Below are positions 24,969-32,251 of a stretch of DNA of 64,000 bases, one piece after another. The first letter of the stretch is position 1, and each line of letters opens with the position of its first letter. The notes beneath the pieces are model-generated. The model did no database searches and was not told where the DNA came from. It was given only the letters and a program-made list of their open reading frames with translations. The translations under genes were made by a program, and so were the position numbers. Where the stretch lies: assembly GCA_017512985.1 (NCBI GenBank), contig JAFWEJ010000004.1, forward strand, positions 60,483 to 124,482, written 5' to 3'. The DNA is from Clostridia bacterium. Lineage in GTDB: Bacteria; Bacillota; Clostridia; Christensenellales; Aristaeellaceae.

Positions 24969-25772
24969 TCAGGGTTTTTCCAGAAGCCTGCCTGCTTTTT
25001 CCGCGTACGCCGCCTCGCTCAGCGCGCCGTCCCTGCGCATGCGCATCAGTTCCAGCAGCATTTCGCGGCGCGTTTCATAATCCGGCCCGCCCTCCGGCCG
25101 CGGGGCTTCGGATACCCGCGGCGGTTCCGCCTTCCGCAGGCACAGCAGCGCCGCCGCGATGCAGATCAGGATGTGCGGAAGGTAGCCGCAGATGAACGCA
25201 AGCGCGTTCATCCGGTAATTGATCACATAATACACCGCGTAGGCGGTGAAGCCCGCGGCCGTTACAAAGGAAACGGCGCGGGAAAGGAAGTCCTTCCCGA
25301 TGAACGCCTCCACAATCAGGATCAGCATGCTGCCGTAGGCGGCGATCAGGCAGATATCAAGCACGACCCAGAAGGACTTGTACTGGTTGAACATGTACGG
25401 GGTCGCGAAATACGCCTGCACGCTGTTCCAGAAATTCCGCGCCTGCCGGGACAGGAGCGGCAGCCCGGACAGCGCCCCGAGCTCCAGCAGCAGGAACGGG
25501 AGGCCCAGCAGCAGGTATCTGCCCGTCCGGGGACGCTCCCACACGCTGTGGGCAAGCAGCAGCGCTGCGGCGGCAGGCACGGTCATCAACTGAATGACGC
25601 TGCCCCCGCTGCCGGACAGGAACAGCCTGGCCAGTACCGCCGTAACGGGCATGCCGGCCATCTGCGCGGAGACGCCCGTACTTCCGGATATCCAGACGCG
25701 GCCCAGCGCCAGCGCCAGCGCGATGCCCGAGAGTACCGCCGGCACGATGACCCTGAAGATCCTGTTCTTCAC
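24969..25772 (-). CDS. Hypothetical membrane protein with C-terminal SHOCT-like segment
   Basis: Protein of 267 residues starting at GTG, with AAGGAG 9 nt upstream. It has about six spans, then a cytoplasmic tail (RREMLLELMRMRRDGALSEAAYAEKAGRLL) matching the SHOCT helical hairpin often found at the ends of membrane proteins. The function is unknown. It is 23 nt downstream of the next SHOCT-tailed gene (25796-26146), so the two form a pair. Confidence 0.65.
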   Translation of the reverse strand: MKNRIFRVIVPAVLSGIALALALGRVWISGSTGVSAQMAGMPVTAVLARLFLSGSGGSVIQLMTVPAAAALLLAHSVWERPRTGRYLLLGLPFLLLELGALSGLPLLSRQARNFWNSVQAYFATPYMFNQYKSFWVVLDICLIAAYGSMLILIVEAFIGKDFLSRAVSFVTAAGFTAYAVYYVINYRMNALAFICGYLPHILICIAAALLCLRKAEPPRVSEAPRPEGGPDYETRREMLLELMRMRRDGALSEAAYAEKAGRLLEKP

Positions 25773-25795
25773 GATCGCACACTCCTTTTCGGCGC

Positions 25796-26146
25796 TCAGC
25801 GGCCGTTCAGCCGCTCCCGGTATTCCTCCTCCGTCAGCAGGCCTTCTTCCCGCATCTGCCGGAGCGTATCCGCCCGGCTCCGGACGCCTTTTCCGGCACC
25901 CTGTGCGAGCCGGTTGTCAATGCTCACCGTACACTCAATGAGCTCGCCGAATCCGTATGTGAAGAAACTGCCGATCCAGGATACCAGGCAGCCCGCCACA
26001 AGGATCAGGACGCCCGTCAGCGTCAGGTCCTGCCGGCGGCCGGAGTTCACGAAGCAGAAGACCGCGCAGACCACCGACGCGACCATTCCCAGGATGCAGA
26101 GAACAACCGCCAGTTTTTTGATTTTTCCCCCGATATTGCTGAACAC
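25796..26146 (-). CDS. Two-span membrane protein with SHOCT-like tail
   Basis: Protein of 116 residues if it starts at GTG 26146, where a run of nine G (C 26153-26161 on the plus strand) lies 6 nt upstream as the only ribosome-site candidate. Longer readings to ATG or TTG near 26189-26197 would translate the G run and have no ribosome site. Two spans (LAVVLCILGMVASVVCAVFC and LTGVLILVAGCLVSWIGSFF) precede a tail DTLRQMREEGLLTEEEYRERLNGR, a clear SHOCT pattern. Confidence 0.6.
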   Translation of the reverse strand: MFSNIGGKIKKLAVVLCILGMVASVVCAVFCFVNSGRRQDLTLTGVLILVAGCLVSWIGSFFTYGFGELIECTVSIDNRLAQGAGKGVRSRADTLRQMREEGLLTEEEYRERLNGR

Positions 26147-26192
26147 AAGCAGCCCCCCCCCTGTTCGGTTTTTCCTTTTTCCCATCATATCA

Positions 26193-26231
26193 CACAATGT
26201 GACAAAGGGACAGTCCCTTTGTCACATTGTG
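26193..26231. repeat. 39-bp near-perfect palindrome (CACAATGTGACAAAGGGAC arms)
   Basis: Arms of 19 bp (26193-26211 and 26213-26231) around a single central A. The GTGACAAAGGGAC unit is of the kind dispersed through gut Clostridia genomes as palindromic or REP-like repeats. It marks the left border of the lower-GC AbiE island. Confidence 0.75.
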
Positions 26232-26240
26232 GTTTAAACA

Positions 26241-26343
26241 AACCTATGCAAAAATTCGAGATTTGCAGAGCTATGCTTGACTTTTGGAAACATAAGAGTT
26301 ATGATTTCAATGAACCTATGCAAAACATATAAATTCGCATAGG
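26241..26343 (+). promoter_or_regulatory. AbiE promoter with two operator repeats
   Basis: TTGACT (26277-26282), 17 bp, TATGAT (26300-26305). AACCTATGCAAAA occurs twice, at 26241-26253 and 26313-26325, flanking the promoter 72 bp apart. Copy 2 continues into GCATAGG (26337-26343), giving an inverted repeat with CCTATGC. Known AbiEi antitoxins bind paired inverted repeats at their own promoter, so autorepression is predicted. Confidence 0.65.
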
Positions 26344-26371
26344 AATATCAAAATCGGGGGGGGTGGTCCGG

Positions 26372-26911
26372 ATGAAATCGCGCTCAGAATGCCTCAGGGA
26401 ATACGGATCAGATTATTACATCCGGCAGAAAGTCCATGCGGGAGAACTGTTCCGTATTGACAAAGGCATATATTCCGAACAGGAGTATGTGCCGGATGTC
26501 GCCCTTCTGTGTTACAAATATCCAAACGCTGTTGTGACGATGGACACAGCGTTCTATCTGTATGGAATGACAGATGAAATACCGGATATGTGCACAATGG
26601 CAACAAAACGGGAAGCGGCGCCGATCATTGATCCCCGAGTGAAACAGATATTTATGCCCGGGGAAATCCTTCGGATCGGACTGACAGAAACGGAATACAA
26701 AGGCTTCAATATTCGGATTTACGACAGGGAAAGAATGCTGATCGAACTGGTCAGGTATAAAAGCAAACTGCCGTACAATTACTATAAGGAAATCATTGGG
26801 AACTACCGCCGGATCCTGCAGCAGCTGAATCATGAAAGTATACGGGACTATGCGGAAGCCATGCCCAAGTGCGGGATGATTATCCGCACACTGAAATCAG
26901 AGGTGTATTGA
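26372..26911 (+). CDS. abiEi: Type IV toxin-antitoxin system AbiEi family antitoxin
   Basis: Protein of 179 residues. ATG 26372 lies 8 nt after a run of eight G (26356-26363) that acts as the ribosome site; GTG 26363 inside the run is less likely. Residues 1-70 are a winged-helix DNA-binding part (YIRQKVHAGELFRIDKGIYS), and the rest matches the AbiEi C-terminal domain (NAVVTMDTAFYLYGMTDEIP, YDRERMLIELVRYKSKLPYNYY). It should repress the operon and counter the nucleotidyltransferase toxin encoded 2 nt downstream. Base composition is clearly more AT-rich than in the surrounding genes. Confidence 0.85.
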   Translation: MKSRSECLREYGSDYYIRQKVHAGELFRIDKGIYSEQEYVPDVALLCYKYPNAVVTMDTAFYLYGMTDEIPDMCTMATKREAAPIIDPRVKQIFMPGEILRIGLTETEYKGFNIRIYDRERMLIELVRYKSKLPYNYYKEIIGNYRRILQQLNHESIRDYAEAMPKCGMIIRTLKSEVY

Positions 26912-26913
26912 CA

Positions 26914-27720
26914 ATGAATCTTGAAACATTGGCTGCACAATACAGGGAGCAGGGATACAACGAACTGATGGCCGAGGCAAGGGTATGTCAGGATATTGTG
27001 TTGAAAGCAATTTCCAAAGGATCGCTGAACCGGAATGTGACAATTAAAGGCGGCGTAGTCATGCGCAGCATTACCGGGGATGTCAGGCGTGCCACAAGGG
27101 ATATTGATTTTGATTTCATCAGATACTCATTAAGTGAGGAATCTATCCGCAGCTTCATTGACAAACTGAACTGTCTGGAAGGGATAACGATCCGGATCTC
27201 GGGCTCTATCGAAGAACTGTCACAGCAGGAATATCGCGGAAAACGAGTCTGGGTGATCATCAGCGATAACTGCAGTCATTCCTTCAAGAGCAAAATAGAT
27301 CTTGGAGTTCACACAAAAACGGACATTGAACAGGATGAATACTGTTTTGATGTATGCCTGGACAATGATGGTGCAAGCCTGCTGATAAATTCAAAAGAAC
27401 AGATATTCGCAGAAAAACTGCGCGCTCTCCTCCGTTTCGGATCATTTACCGGCCGGGTAAAGGACATTTATGATCTGTGCTATCTTTCAGGACATGTTGA
27501 CCGCAAAAAACTGCATAAATGTATCAATGAGTTTATTATGGATGATCCGGATATGTTTGAAAACGACCTGAATGCAGTTCGGCAAAGAGTGAACAGGGTT
27601 TTCAGTGATCGGGATTTCAGGCGGACTGTTGAAAACAGTACACGGGATAACTGGCTGAACATCAACCCGACAGCGGCATTTCAAACAATACAGAATCTAC
27701 TGGAAAAAATGGATCCATGA
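26914..27720 (+). CDS. abiEii: AbiEii-type nucleotidyltransferase toxin
   Basis: Protein of 268 residues from ATG 26914; the frame is open upstream within abiEi, but AGAGGTG supports this start. The DNA polymerase-beta-like NTase core is visible: IKGGVVMRS near 44-52 and RATRDIDFDF near 59-68, the GG...R-x-T-x-D-I-D motif of AbiEii/MenT toxins. Such toxins add nucleotides to tRNA acceptor ends or bind GTP and stop growth during phage infection. It overlaps the following HNH gene by 4 nt, so three genes form one transcript. Confidence 0.85.
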   Translation: MNLETLAAQYREQGYNELMAEARVCQDIVLKAISKGSLNRNVTIKGGVVMRSITGDVRRATRDIDFDFIRYSLSEESIRSFIDKLNCLEGITIRISGSIEELSQQEYRGKRVWVIISDNCSHSFKSKIDLGVHTKTDIEQDEYCFDVCLDNDGASLLINSKEQIFAEKLRALLRFGSFTGRVKDIYDLCYLSGHVDRKKLHKCINEFIMDDPDMFENDLNAVRQRVNRVFSDRDFRRTVENSTRDNWLNINPTAAFQTIQNLLEKMDP

Positions 27721-28322
27721 TGTTCCATCCGGACTGGATCAGGATGATCCGGGATTATACTGTTTCTATTTTGGGCTGGATTCAGTATGAAAAGGTGAAA
27801 TGGCTCCAGAACAACAATCCGGAAGTACCGGGCCTGGTATATAAGCTGCTTCCCATGGATGAGAAAATGCGGAAGCTGGGGAAAGTCCGGAGCCTGTGGG
27901 AAGGCGTATTGGAGCTCCGTCCGGTTTCAGATGTGTTTACCGGGGAGCCGATTTTGGCGGGAGGATATGATATTGATCATTTTATCCCCTGGTCATTTGT
28001 AATGAATGATGAGCTATGGAACCTGATGCCGATGGATTCATCCCTGAATTCATCCAAGAGCAACCGGCTGCCGCAGTGGGATCCGTTCTTCAGCCGGTTT
28101 GCGGACAACCAGTATATGCTGTATCAGCTGATTCATGAAAAGGAAGGGATTCATAAGCTGTATGAAGCATGCTGGCGGGACAACCTGCATTCCATCTGGG
28201 CGGGGCAGGAATTGTACAGGCCCGGGAACACGAAAGAGGCGTTTGATGCGATTCTGAGCAAAAACATGAGGCCTGTGTACGATTCCGCCAAGCGGCAGGG
28301 GTATGAAGTGTGGAAGATGTAA
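27717..28322 (+). CDS. HNH endonuclease domain protein (probably N-terminally shortened)
   Basis: Protein of 201 residues coupled to abiEii through ATGA. The HNH core is intact: DVFTGEPI (72-79), DIDHFIPWSF (85-94) with the D-H pair at 87-88, WNLMP (101-105) and NSSKSN (111-116). Before it lies YEKVKWLQNNNPEVPGLVYK, a conserved lead-in seen in larger (about 340 aa) HNH proteins. The N-terminal domain of those proteins is missing here, which suggests truncation or a reduced version recruited to the AbiE operon. It probably cuts DNA. Confidence 0.75.
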   Translation: MMFHPDWIRMIRDYTVSILGWIQYEKVKWLQNNNPEVPGLVYKLLPMDEKMRKLGKVRSLWEGVLELRPVSDVFTGEPILAGGYDIDHFIPWSFVMNDELWNLMPMDSSLNSSKSNRLPQWDPFFSRFADNQYMLYQLIHEKEGIHKLYEACWRDNLHSIWAGQELYRPGNTKEAFDAILSKNMRPVYDSAKRQGYEVWKM

Positions 28323-28374
28323 GTTAATCATCACACATTTCTGGCATTCCTGAAATCCAAAGGAGAACAGGTAT

Positions 28375-29871
28375 ATGTACCTTTCCAAATCAATCTATGT
28401 CCGGGTCTGGTCCTGCCCGAAGGGCGCCTGGGTCTGGAAGTACCATCCGGAGGCGGTGCCGAAGGATGAGGGCACGCTGGCCCGGTTCCGGCAGGGGGAC
28501 GAGGTCGGGGACCTGGCCCGGGGGCTGTTCGGGCCGTTTGTGAATGTGACGGCGGTCCGGGAGGACGGGAAGCTGGACCTTTCCCGGATGATTGAGAATA
28601 CCGCCGCGGAGATGGGGCGCGGGACTTCCGTGATCTGCGAGGCGGCGTTTTCGTATGGGGGCATGTACTGCGCGGTGGACCTGCTGCGGCGGGATGAGGA
28701 GAACGGCGGCTGGGCGATCTATGAGGTCAAAAGCTCCTCGGACGGGCTGCAGGATAAGTATATCGCGGACGTGTCGTACCAGAAGTACGTGCTGGAGCAC
28801 TGCGGGGTGAAGGTTACCGGGGTGTACCTGGTGTGCATCAACACGGAATATGTGCTGGAGGAATCCGGGCTGGATGTGAACGCGTTCTTCAAAATCAACG
28901 ACCTGTCGGAACAGGCGTGCGCGGCGCAGGCGGAGGTGCCCGGGGTGCTGGAGACGGCGGAGCGGGTGCTCGGGAGCGGGGAGGAGCCCCCGTGGGTTCC
29001 CGGCGAGGACTGCAAGGGCTGCGAGCTGTTCGGCTGGTGCGGCAGGGACCTGCCTTCGCCGAATGTGTTTGACCTGTACCGGCTGCCGAAGAAAAAGATG
29101 ATCGAGTATTACCGGCAGGGGCTGGTCTCCTTTGAGGACCTGGACCGGGCCGGGGTGATTACAAACGCCACGCAGAAGCGGCAGATGGACTATGCCCTGT
29201 CGGACCTGGGAACGTATACGGAGCCGGAGAAGATCCGGGAGTTTCTGGGCCGGCTGACTTATCCGCTGTACTTCCTGGACTTTGAGACCATGATGCCTGC
29301 CGTGCCGTTCTGCGTGGGAACGCGGCCCTTCGCCCAGATCCCGTTCCAGTATTCCCTGCATTATATCGAGCGGGAGGGCGGGGAACTGAAGCATAAGGAA
29401 TTCCTGGCGGAGAGCGGGACGGACCCGAGGAGGGAGATCGCCCTCGCGCTGTGCCGGGATATCCCGGCGGACGCCTGCGTGACGGCGTTCAACAAGAGCT
29501 TTGAGTGCACGCGGCTGAGGGAACTGGCAGTGGCGTTCCCGGACCTTTCGGAGCACCTGCTGGCGATAGAGGGGCATGTTGTCGACCTGCTGGAGCCGTT
29601 CCAGAAGGGATGGTATTACAAACGGGAGATCGGGGGAAGCTTTTCGATCAAAAGCGTGCTGCCGGCGATCTGCCCGGACGATCCGGAACTGGATTACCAT
29701 GAGCTGGAGGGCGTGCACAACGGGAGCGAGGCCATGAGCGTGTTCCCGGCAATCCGGTACATGCCGCCGGAGGAACAGGAGCGGGCGCGGCGGAACCTGC
29801 TGGCGTACTGCAAACTGGATACCCTGGCCATGGTAAAGGTGTGGGAGGAACTGCGCAGAGCGGCAGGGTAA
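28375..29871 (+). CDS. DUF2779 protein: Cas4/RecB-like nuclease plus DnaQ-like exonuclease
   Basis: Protein of 498 residues. The N-terminal half is a PD-(D/E)XK nuclease: E89, D102, E117-V-K119 (WAIYEVKSS) and the RecB-type motif YQKYVL near 135-140. Four cysteines (C14 and the CKGCELFGWC cluster near 209-218) suggest a Cas4-like Fe-S cluster. The C-terminal half is DUF2779, with an RNase-H-like start LYFLDFETMMP near 298-308 and AFNKSFECTRL and YCKLDTLAM as later acidic motifs (DEDD pattern). It may process foreign DNA ends. GC returns to the genome average here, unlike the AbiE genes just upstream. AAAGGAG lies 9 nt before ATG. Confidence 0.8.
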   Translation: MYLSKSIYVRVWSCPKGAWVWKYHPEAVPKDEGTLARFRQGDEVGDLARGLFGPFVNVTAVREDGKLDLSRMIENTAAEMGRGTSVICEAAFSYGGMYCAVDLLRRDEENGGWAIYEVKSSSDGLQDKYIADVSYQKYVLEHCGVKVTGVYLVCINTEYVLEESGLDVNAFFKINDLSEQACAAQAEVPGVLETAERVLGSGEEPPWVPGEDCKGCELFGWCGRDLPSPNVFDLYRLPKKKMIEYYRQGLVSFEDLDRAGVITNATQKRQMDYALSDLGTYTEPEKIREFLGRLTYPLYFLDFETMMPAVPFCVGTRPFAQIPFQYSLHYIEREGGELKHKEFLAESGTDPRREIALALCRDIPADACVTAFNKSFECTRLRELAVAFPDLSEHLLAIEGHVVDLLEPFQKGWYYKREIGGSFSIKSVLPAICPDDPELDYHELEGVHNGSEAMSVFPAIRYMPPEEQERARRNLLAYCKLDTLAMVKVWEELRRAAG

Positions 29872-29963
29872 TTACAGAAAGTTTTGGAACGGGCGGCCGC
29901 TGAGTCACGGAACCGTTGAATTTCCTTGCTTTTTTTGCTTTGCTTCATTACATGGACGAATGT

Positions 29964-29992
29964 AACCGGGGGCTTTCCCCGGTTGCTTTTTT
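29964..29992 (+). terminator. Terminator after the DUF2779 gene
   Basis: AACCGGGG (29964-29971) pairs with CCCCGGTT (29977-29984), then GCTTTTTT. Confidence 0.85.
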
Positions 29993-30010
29993 ACTTTTGG
30001 GGGATGATAA

Positions 30011-30040
30011 ATTTTTTTCGCATCCGGTTCTGTACAATAT
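30011..30040 (+). promoter_or_regulatory. Shared 30-bp promoter-like motif, copy 1
   Basis: ATTTTTTTCG at 30011-30020, CATCCGGTTC at 30021-30030 and TGTACAATAT at 30031-30040. It aligns without gaps to 33381-33410, 33801-33830 and (minus strand) 32171-32200. TACAAT (30033-30038) would be the -10; no normal -35 is present. Confidence 0.5.
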
Positions 30041-30103
30041 AAGTGTAAGAGGGGGAGACCCTTCATGAGGCCGTTACCAACAGAAAGAAAGGAGCCGGGA
30101 AAG

Positions 30104-30454
30104 ATGATTACCACACTGCACAGCATTGAAAGAGCCAAGGAACGGACCGGGATGAACCCCAGGGCTGCGGAGCATTTCATGCGGAACGCCCTGGAGCGCG
30201 GCAGGGATAAATCCATGTTCGCCTGCGAGCAGAAGCGCAGGTGGCTGGCCGCGAAAGAAAATGCCTGCGGATTCAAGGCATTGGTGTATAATGATATGTG
30301 CCTGATTGTTGACCGGGAAGTGGTCATTACCATGTATGAGGTGCCCGACTGGTTCAAGCGCTCCGCCCGCTATAACGGCAAGGAGCGGATCCGCAACCGG
30401 GCCAGGTTTGAAAAATTCAACCGCAGCGGCGCGGAAGCCGGCTGGGTAATGTGA
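30104..30454 (+). CDS. Hypothetical 116-aa protein upstream of DUF2130
   Basis: ATG 30104 has AAAGGAG 11 nt upstream; an earlier ATG at 30065 lacks one. The product is basic and begins with a helix (MITTLHSIERAKERTGMNPRA). It has a beta-hairpin reading CLIVDREVVITMYEVPDWF, a pattern like the core strand of small RelE/BrnT-type or phage proteins, but no family is recognised. It lies 19 nt before the DUF2130 gene, so the two are one operon. Confidence 0.6.
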   Translation: MITTLHSIERAKERTGMNPRAAEHFMRNALERGRDKSMFACEQKRRWLAAKENACGFKALVYNDMCLIVDREVVITMYEVPDWFKRSARYNGKERIRNRARFEKFNRSGAEAGWVM

Positions 30455-30473
30455 TCTGAAAGGAGAAAAGGAT

Positions 30474-31661
30474 ATGTACGAAATTCGCTGCCCCAAATGC
30501 GGGGAGGTCTTCCAGGTGGAGAAGGCCGCCTATGCCGAGATCGTTGAGCAGGTCCGGAACGAGCAGTTCAGCGCGGATGTGGAAGCCCGGGTCAGGGACG
30601 CCCGGGAAAAGATGGAAGCGGAGCAGAAAGTGCTGCTGACGCAGCAGGAGCAGAAACTGCAGCGGCAGATTGACCAGAAGAACCGGGAGATCGACCAGCT
30701 GAAGGCGCAGGCGGAGAGCGCGGCGGAGAAGAAGGAGCTGGCGGTGGCGCAGGCGGTCCAGGAGAAGAACAGTGAGATCGGGCAGCTGAAGCTGGAGATG
30801 GAAAAGGACCGGAACGCCGCGGAGAAGCAGGTCCGGGACCTGCTGGACGGGCATAAGCGCGAGCTGGCGGACAAGGACGCGGAGATCGAACGGCTGCAGA
30901 ACTACAAGCTGAAGCAGTCCACGAAGATGATCGGGGAAAGCCTGGAGATCTACTGCAAGAACGAGTTTGACGCCGTCCGGATGATGGCGTTCCGGAACGC
31001 GTATTTCGAGAAGGACAACGATGACAAGGAAGGCAGCAAGGCGGACTTCGTATACCGGGAGGAAGCCGAGGACGGCACGCCGCTTCTGTCCATCACCTTT
31101 GAGATGAAGAACGAGGCGGACGCCACGGCAACCAAGCACCGGAACACGGACTTCCTGAAGAAGCTGGACGAAGACCGGAAGAAGAACGGGACGGAGTACG
31201 CGGTGCTGGTCACGATGCTGGAGCAGGACAGCGAGCTGTACAACAAGGGGATCGTGGCCGCGTACCAGTATCCGAAGATGTATATCGTCCGGCCGCAGTT
31301 TTTCATCCAGTTGATCTCACTCCTGCGGGACGCGGCGCTGAACAGCCTGCAGACGCGCCGGGAGCTGATTGCCGCGCGGCAGCAGAACCTGGATGTGCAG
31401 AACTTTGAATCCGCCCTGCTGGACTTCAAGGGCCGGTTTGACAAGAACGTCCGCCTGGCCGGTGAGAATTTTGAGGAGGCCATCAAACGGATCGACGAGT
31501 CCATCAAGCAGATGGAAAAGGTCAAGGAAGCCCTGACCAAGACCCAGAACAACCTGCGGCTGGCGAACGACAAGGCCCAGGACCTGACGATCAAAAAGCT
31601 GACGAAGGACAGCCCGTCTGTCCGGGATAAGTTCATTGAAGCCGGCGCGGATGTAAAGTAA
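30474..31661 (+). CDS. DUF2130 protein with zinc-ribbon and coiled coil
   Basis: Protein of 395 residues. It begins with a short zinc-ribbon half (CPKCGEVFQ, residues 6-14), then a coiled coil (about 20-155) rich in Glu/Lys/Gln. DUF2130 (about 160-330) contains SKADFVYRE, SITFEMKNEAD and TEYAVLVTMLEQDSELY, which fit the acidic residues of an endonuclease-like fold. A second helical region ends the protein. DUF2130 genes often travel with defence or DNA-repair genes; the activity is unproven. Confidence 0.8.
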   Translation: MYEIRCPKCGEVFQVEKAAYAEIVEQVRNEQFSADVEARVRDAREKMEAEQKVLLTQQEQKLQRQIDQKNREIDQLKAQAESAAEKKELAVAQAVQEKNSEIGQLKLEMEKDRNAAEKQVRDLLDGHKRELADKDAEIERLQNYKLKQSTKMIGESLEIYCKNEFDAVRMMAFRNAYFEKDNDDKEGSKADFVYREEAEDGTPLLSITFEMKNEADATATKHRNTDFLKKLDEDRKKNGTEYAVLVTMLEQDSELYNKGIVAAYQYPKMYIVRPQFFIQLISLLRDAALNSLQTRRELIAARQQNLDVQNFESALLDFKGRFDKNVRLAGENFEEAIKRIDESIKQMEKVKEALTKTQNNLRLANDKAQDLTIKKLTKDSPSVRDKFIEAGADVK

Positions 31662-31673
31662 CGGCGGCATGGG

Positions 31674-31706
31674 AAAAGCTCCGGATCGGATGATCCGGAG
31701 CTTTTC
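31674..31706. terminator. Bidirectional terminator between DUF2130 and HIRAN genes
   Basis: AGCTCCGGAT (31677-31686) and ATCCGGAGCT (31693-31702) with A runs before and T runs after, usable from both sides. Confidence 0.85.
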
Positions 31707-31755
31707 TGCGGGTTCGGTTTCATATCCGGGCAGCATCTGATGCGTCCTGTCCAGG

Positions 31756-32127
31756 TCATTCGTCAGGCTGCCCATCCGCGGTTTCCTCCCCGGGGTCTTT
31801 GGCTTCGCCTTCGGGCGGGACGGGATCATCATCCTTCTTCTGCTTCAGGGTGCAGAGGACGCCCCGGTCGGTGATGAGCTTTACCTTGCCTTTGGCGGTA
31901 TCGCCGATTTTGTCGTACAGGCGGCCGGCGCTGTAGCTCTCGCCGATGACCGTGTACGGGCTGTTGGCGACGTAGCCGATGTGGCCGACGCCGTCCAGCA
32001 GGACTTTAATGGCCTCCCGGTCGTGCCTGTTGTCGGGCTCCTTTTCCAGGCGGATCTTCATGCCCTTTTCCAGGAAGTCCTGTCCGAAATAGTGGTTTGT
32101 GCCGGTCAGGGTGAACCAGATCCTCAT
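31756..32127 (-). CDS. HIRAN-domain protein
   Basis: Protein of 123 residues. Residues 1-90 match the HIRAN fold: FTLTGTNHYFGQDFLEKGM, LEKEPDNRHDREAIKVLLDG, GHIGYVANSPYTV. HIRAN domains bind single-stranded or damaged DNA ends. Here the domain stands alone with an acidic tail (DPVPPEGEAKDPGEETADGQ). It is divergent from the WYL regulator at 32252 and shares the promoter-like motif at 32171-32200. Confidence 0.8.
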   Translation of the reverse strand: MRIWFTLTGTNHYFGQDFLEKGMKIRLEKEPDNRHDREAIKVLLDGVGHIGYVANSPYTVIGESYSAGRLYDKIGDTAKGKVKLITDRGVLCTLKQKKDDDPVPPEGEAKDPGEETADGQPDE

Positions 32128-32170
32128 GGGAATGATCTCCTTTCCATATTCATTATGTCTTTCGGCATCT

Positions 32171-32200
32171 TCATGCTACCAAACGGGATGTTGCGATTTT
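32171..32200 (-). promoter_or_regulatory. Shared 30-bp promoter-like motif, copy 2 (HIRAN gene)
   Basis: On the minus strand it reads AAAATCGCAA, CATCCCGTTT, GGTAGCATGA. The GGTA-x-x-AT end lies 43 bp before the HIRAN start. It also sits in the upstream region of the divergent WYL gene. Confidence 0.5.
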
Positions 32201-32251
32201 TCATCATCTCTGATAAACTGATTGCAGTACCGTGAAAGGGGAAAAGTAAAT

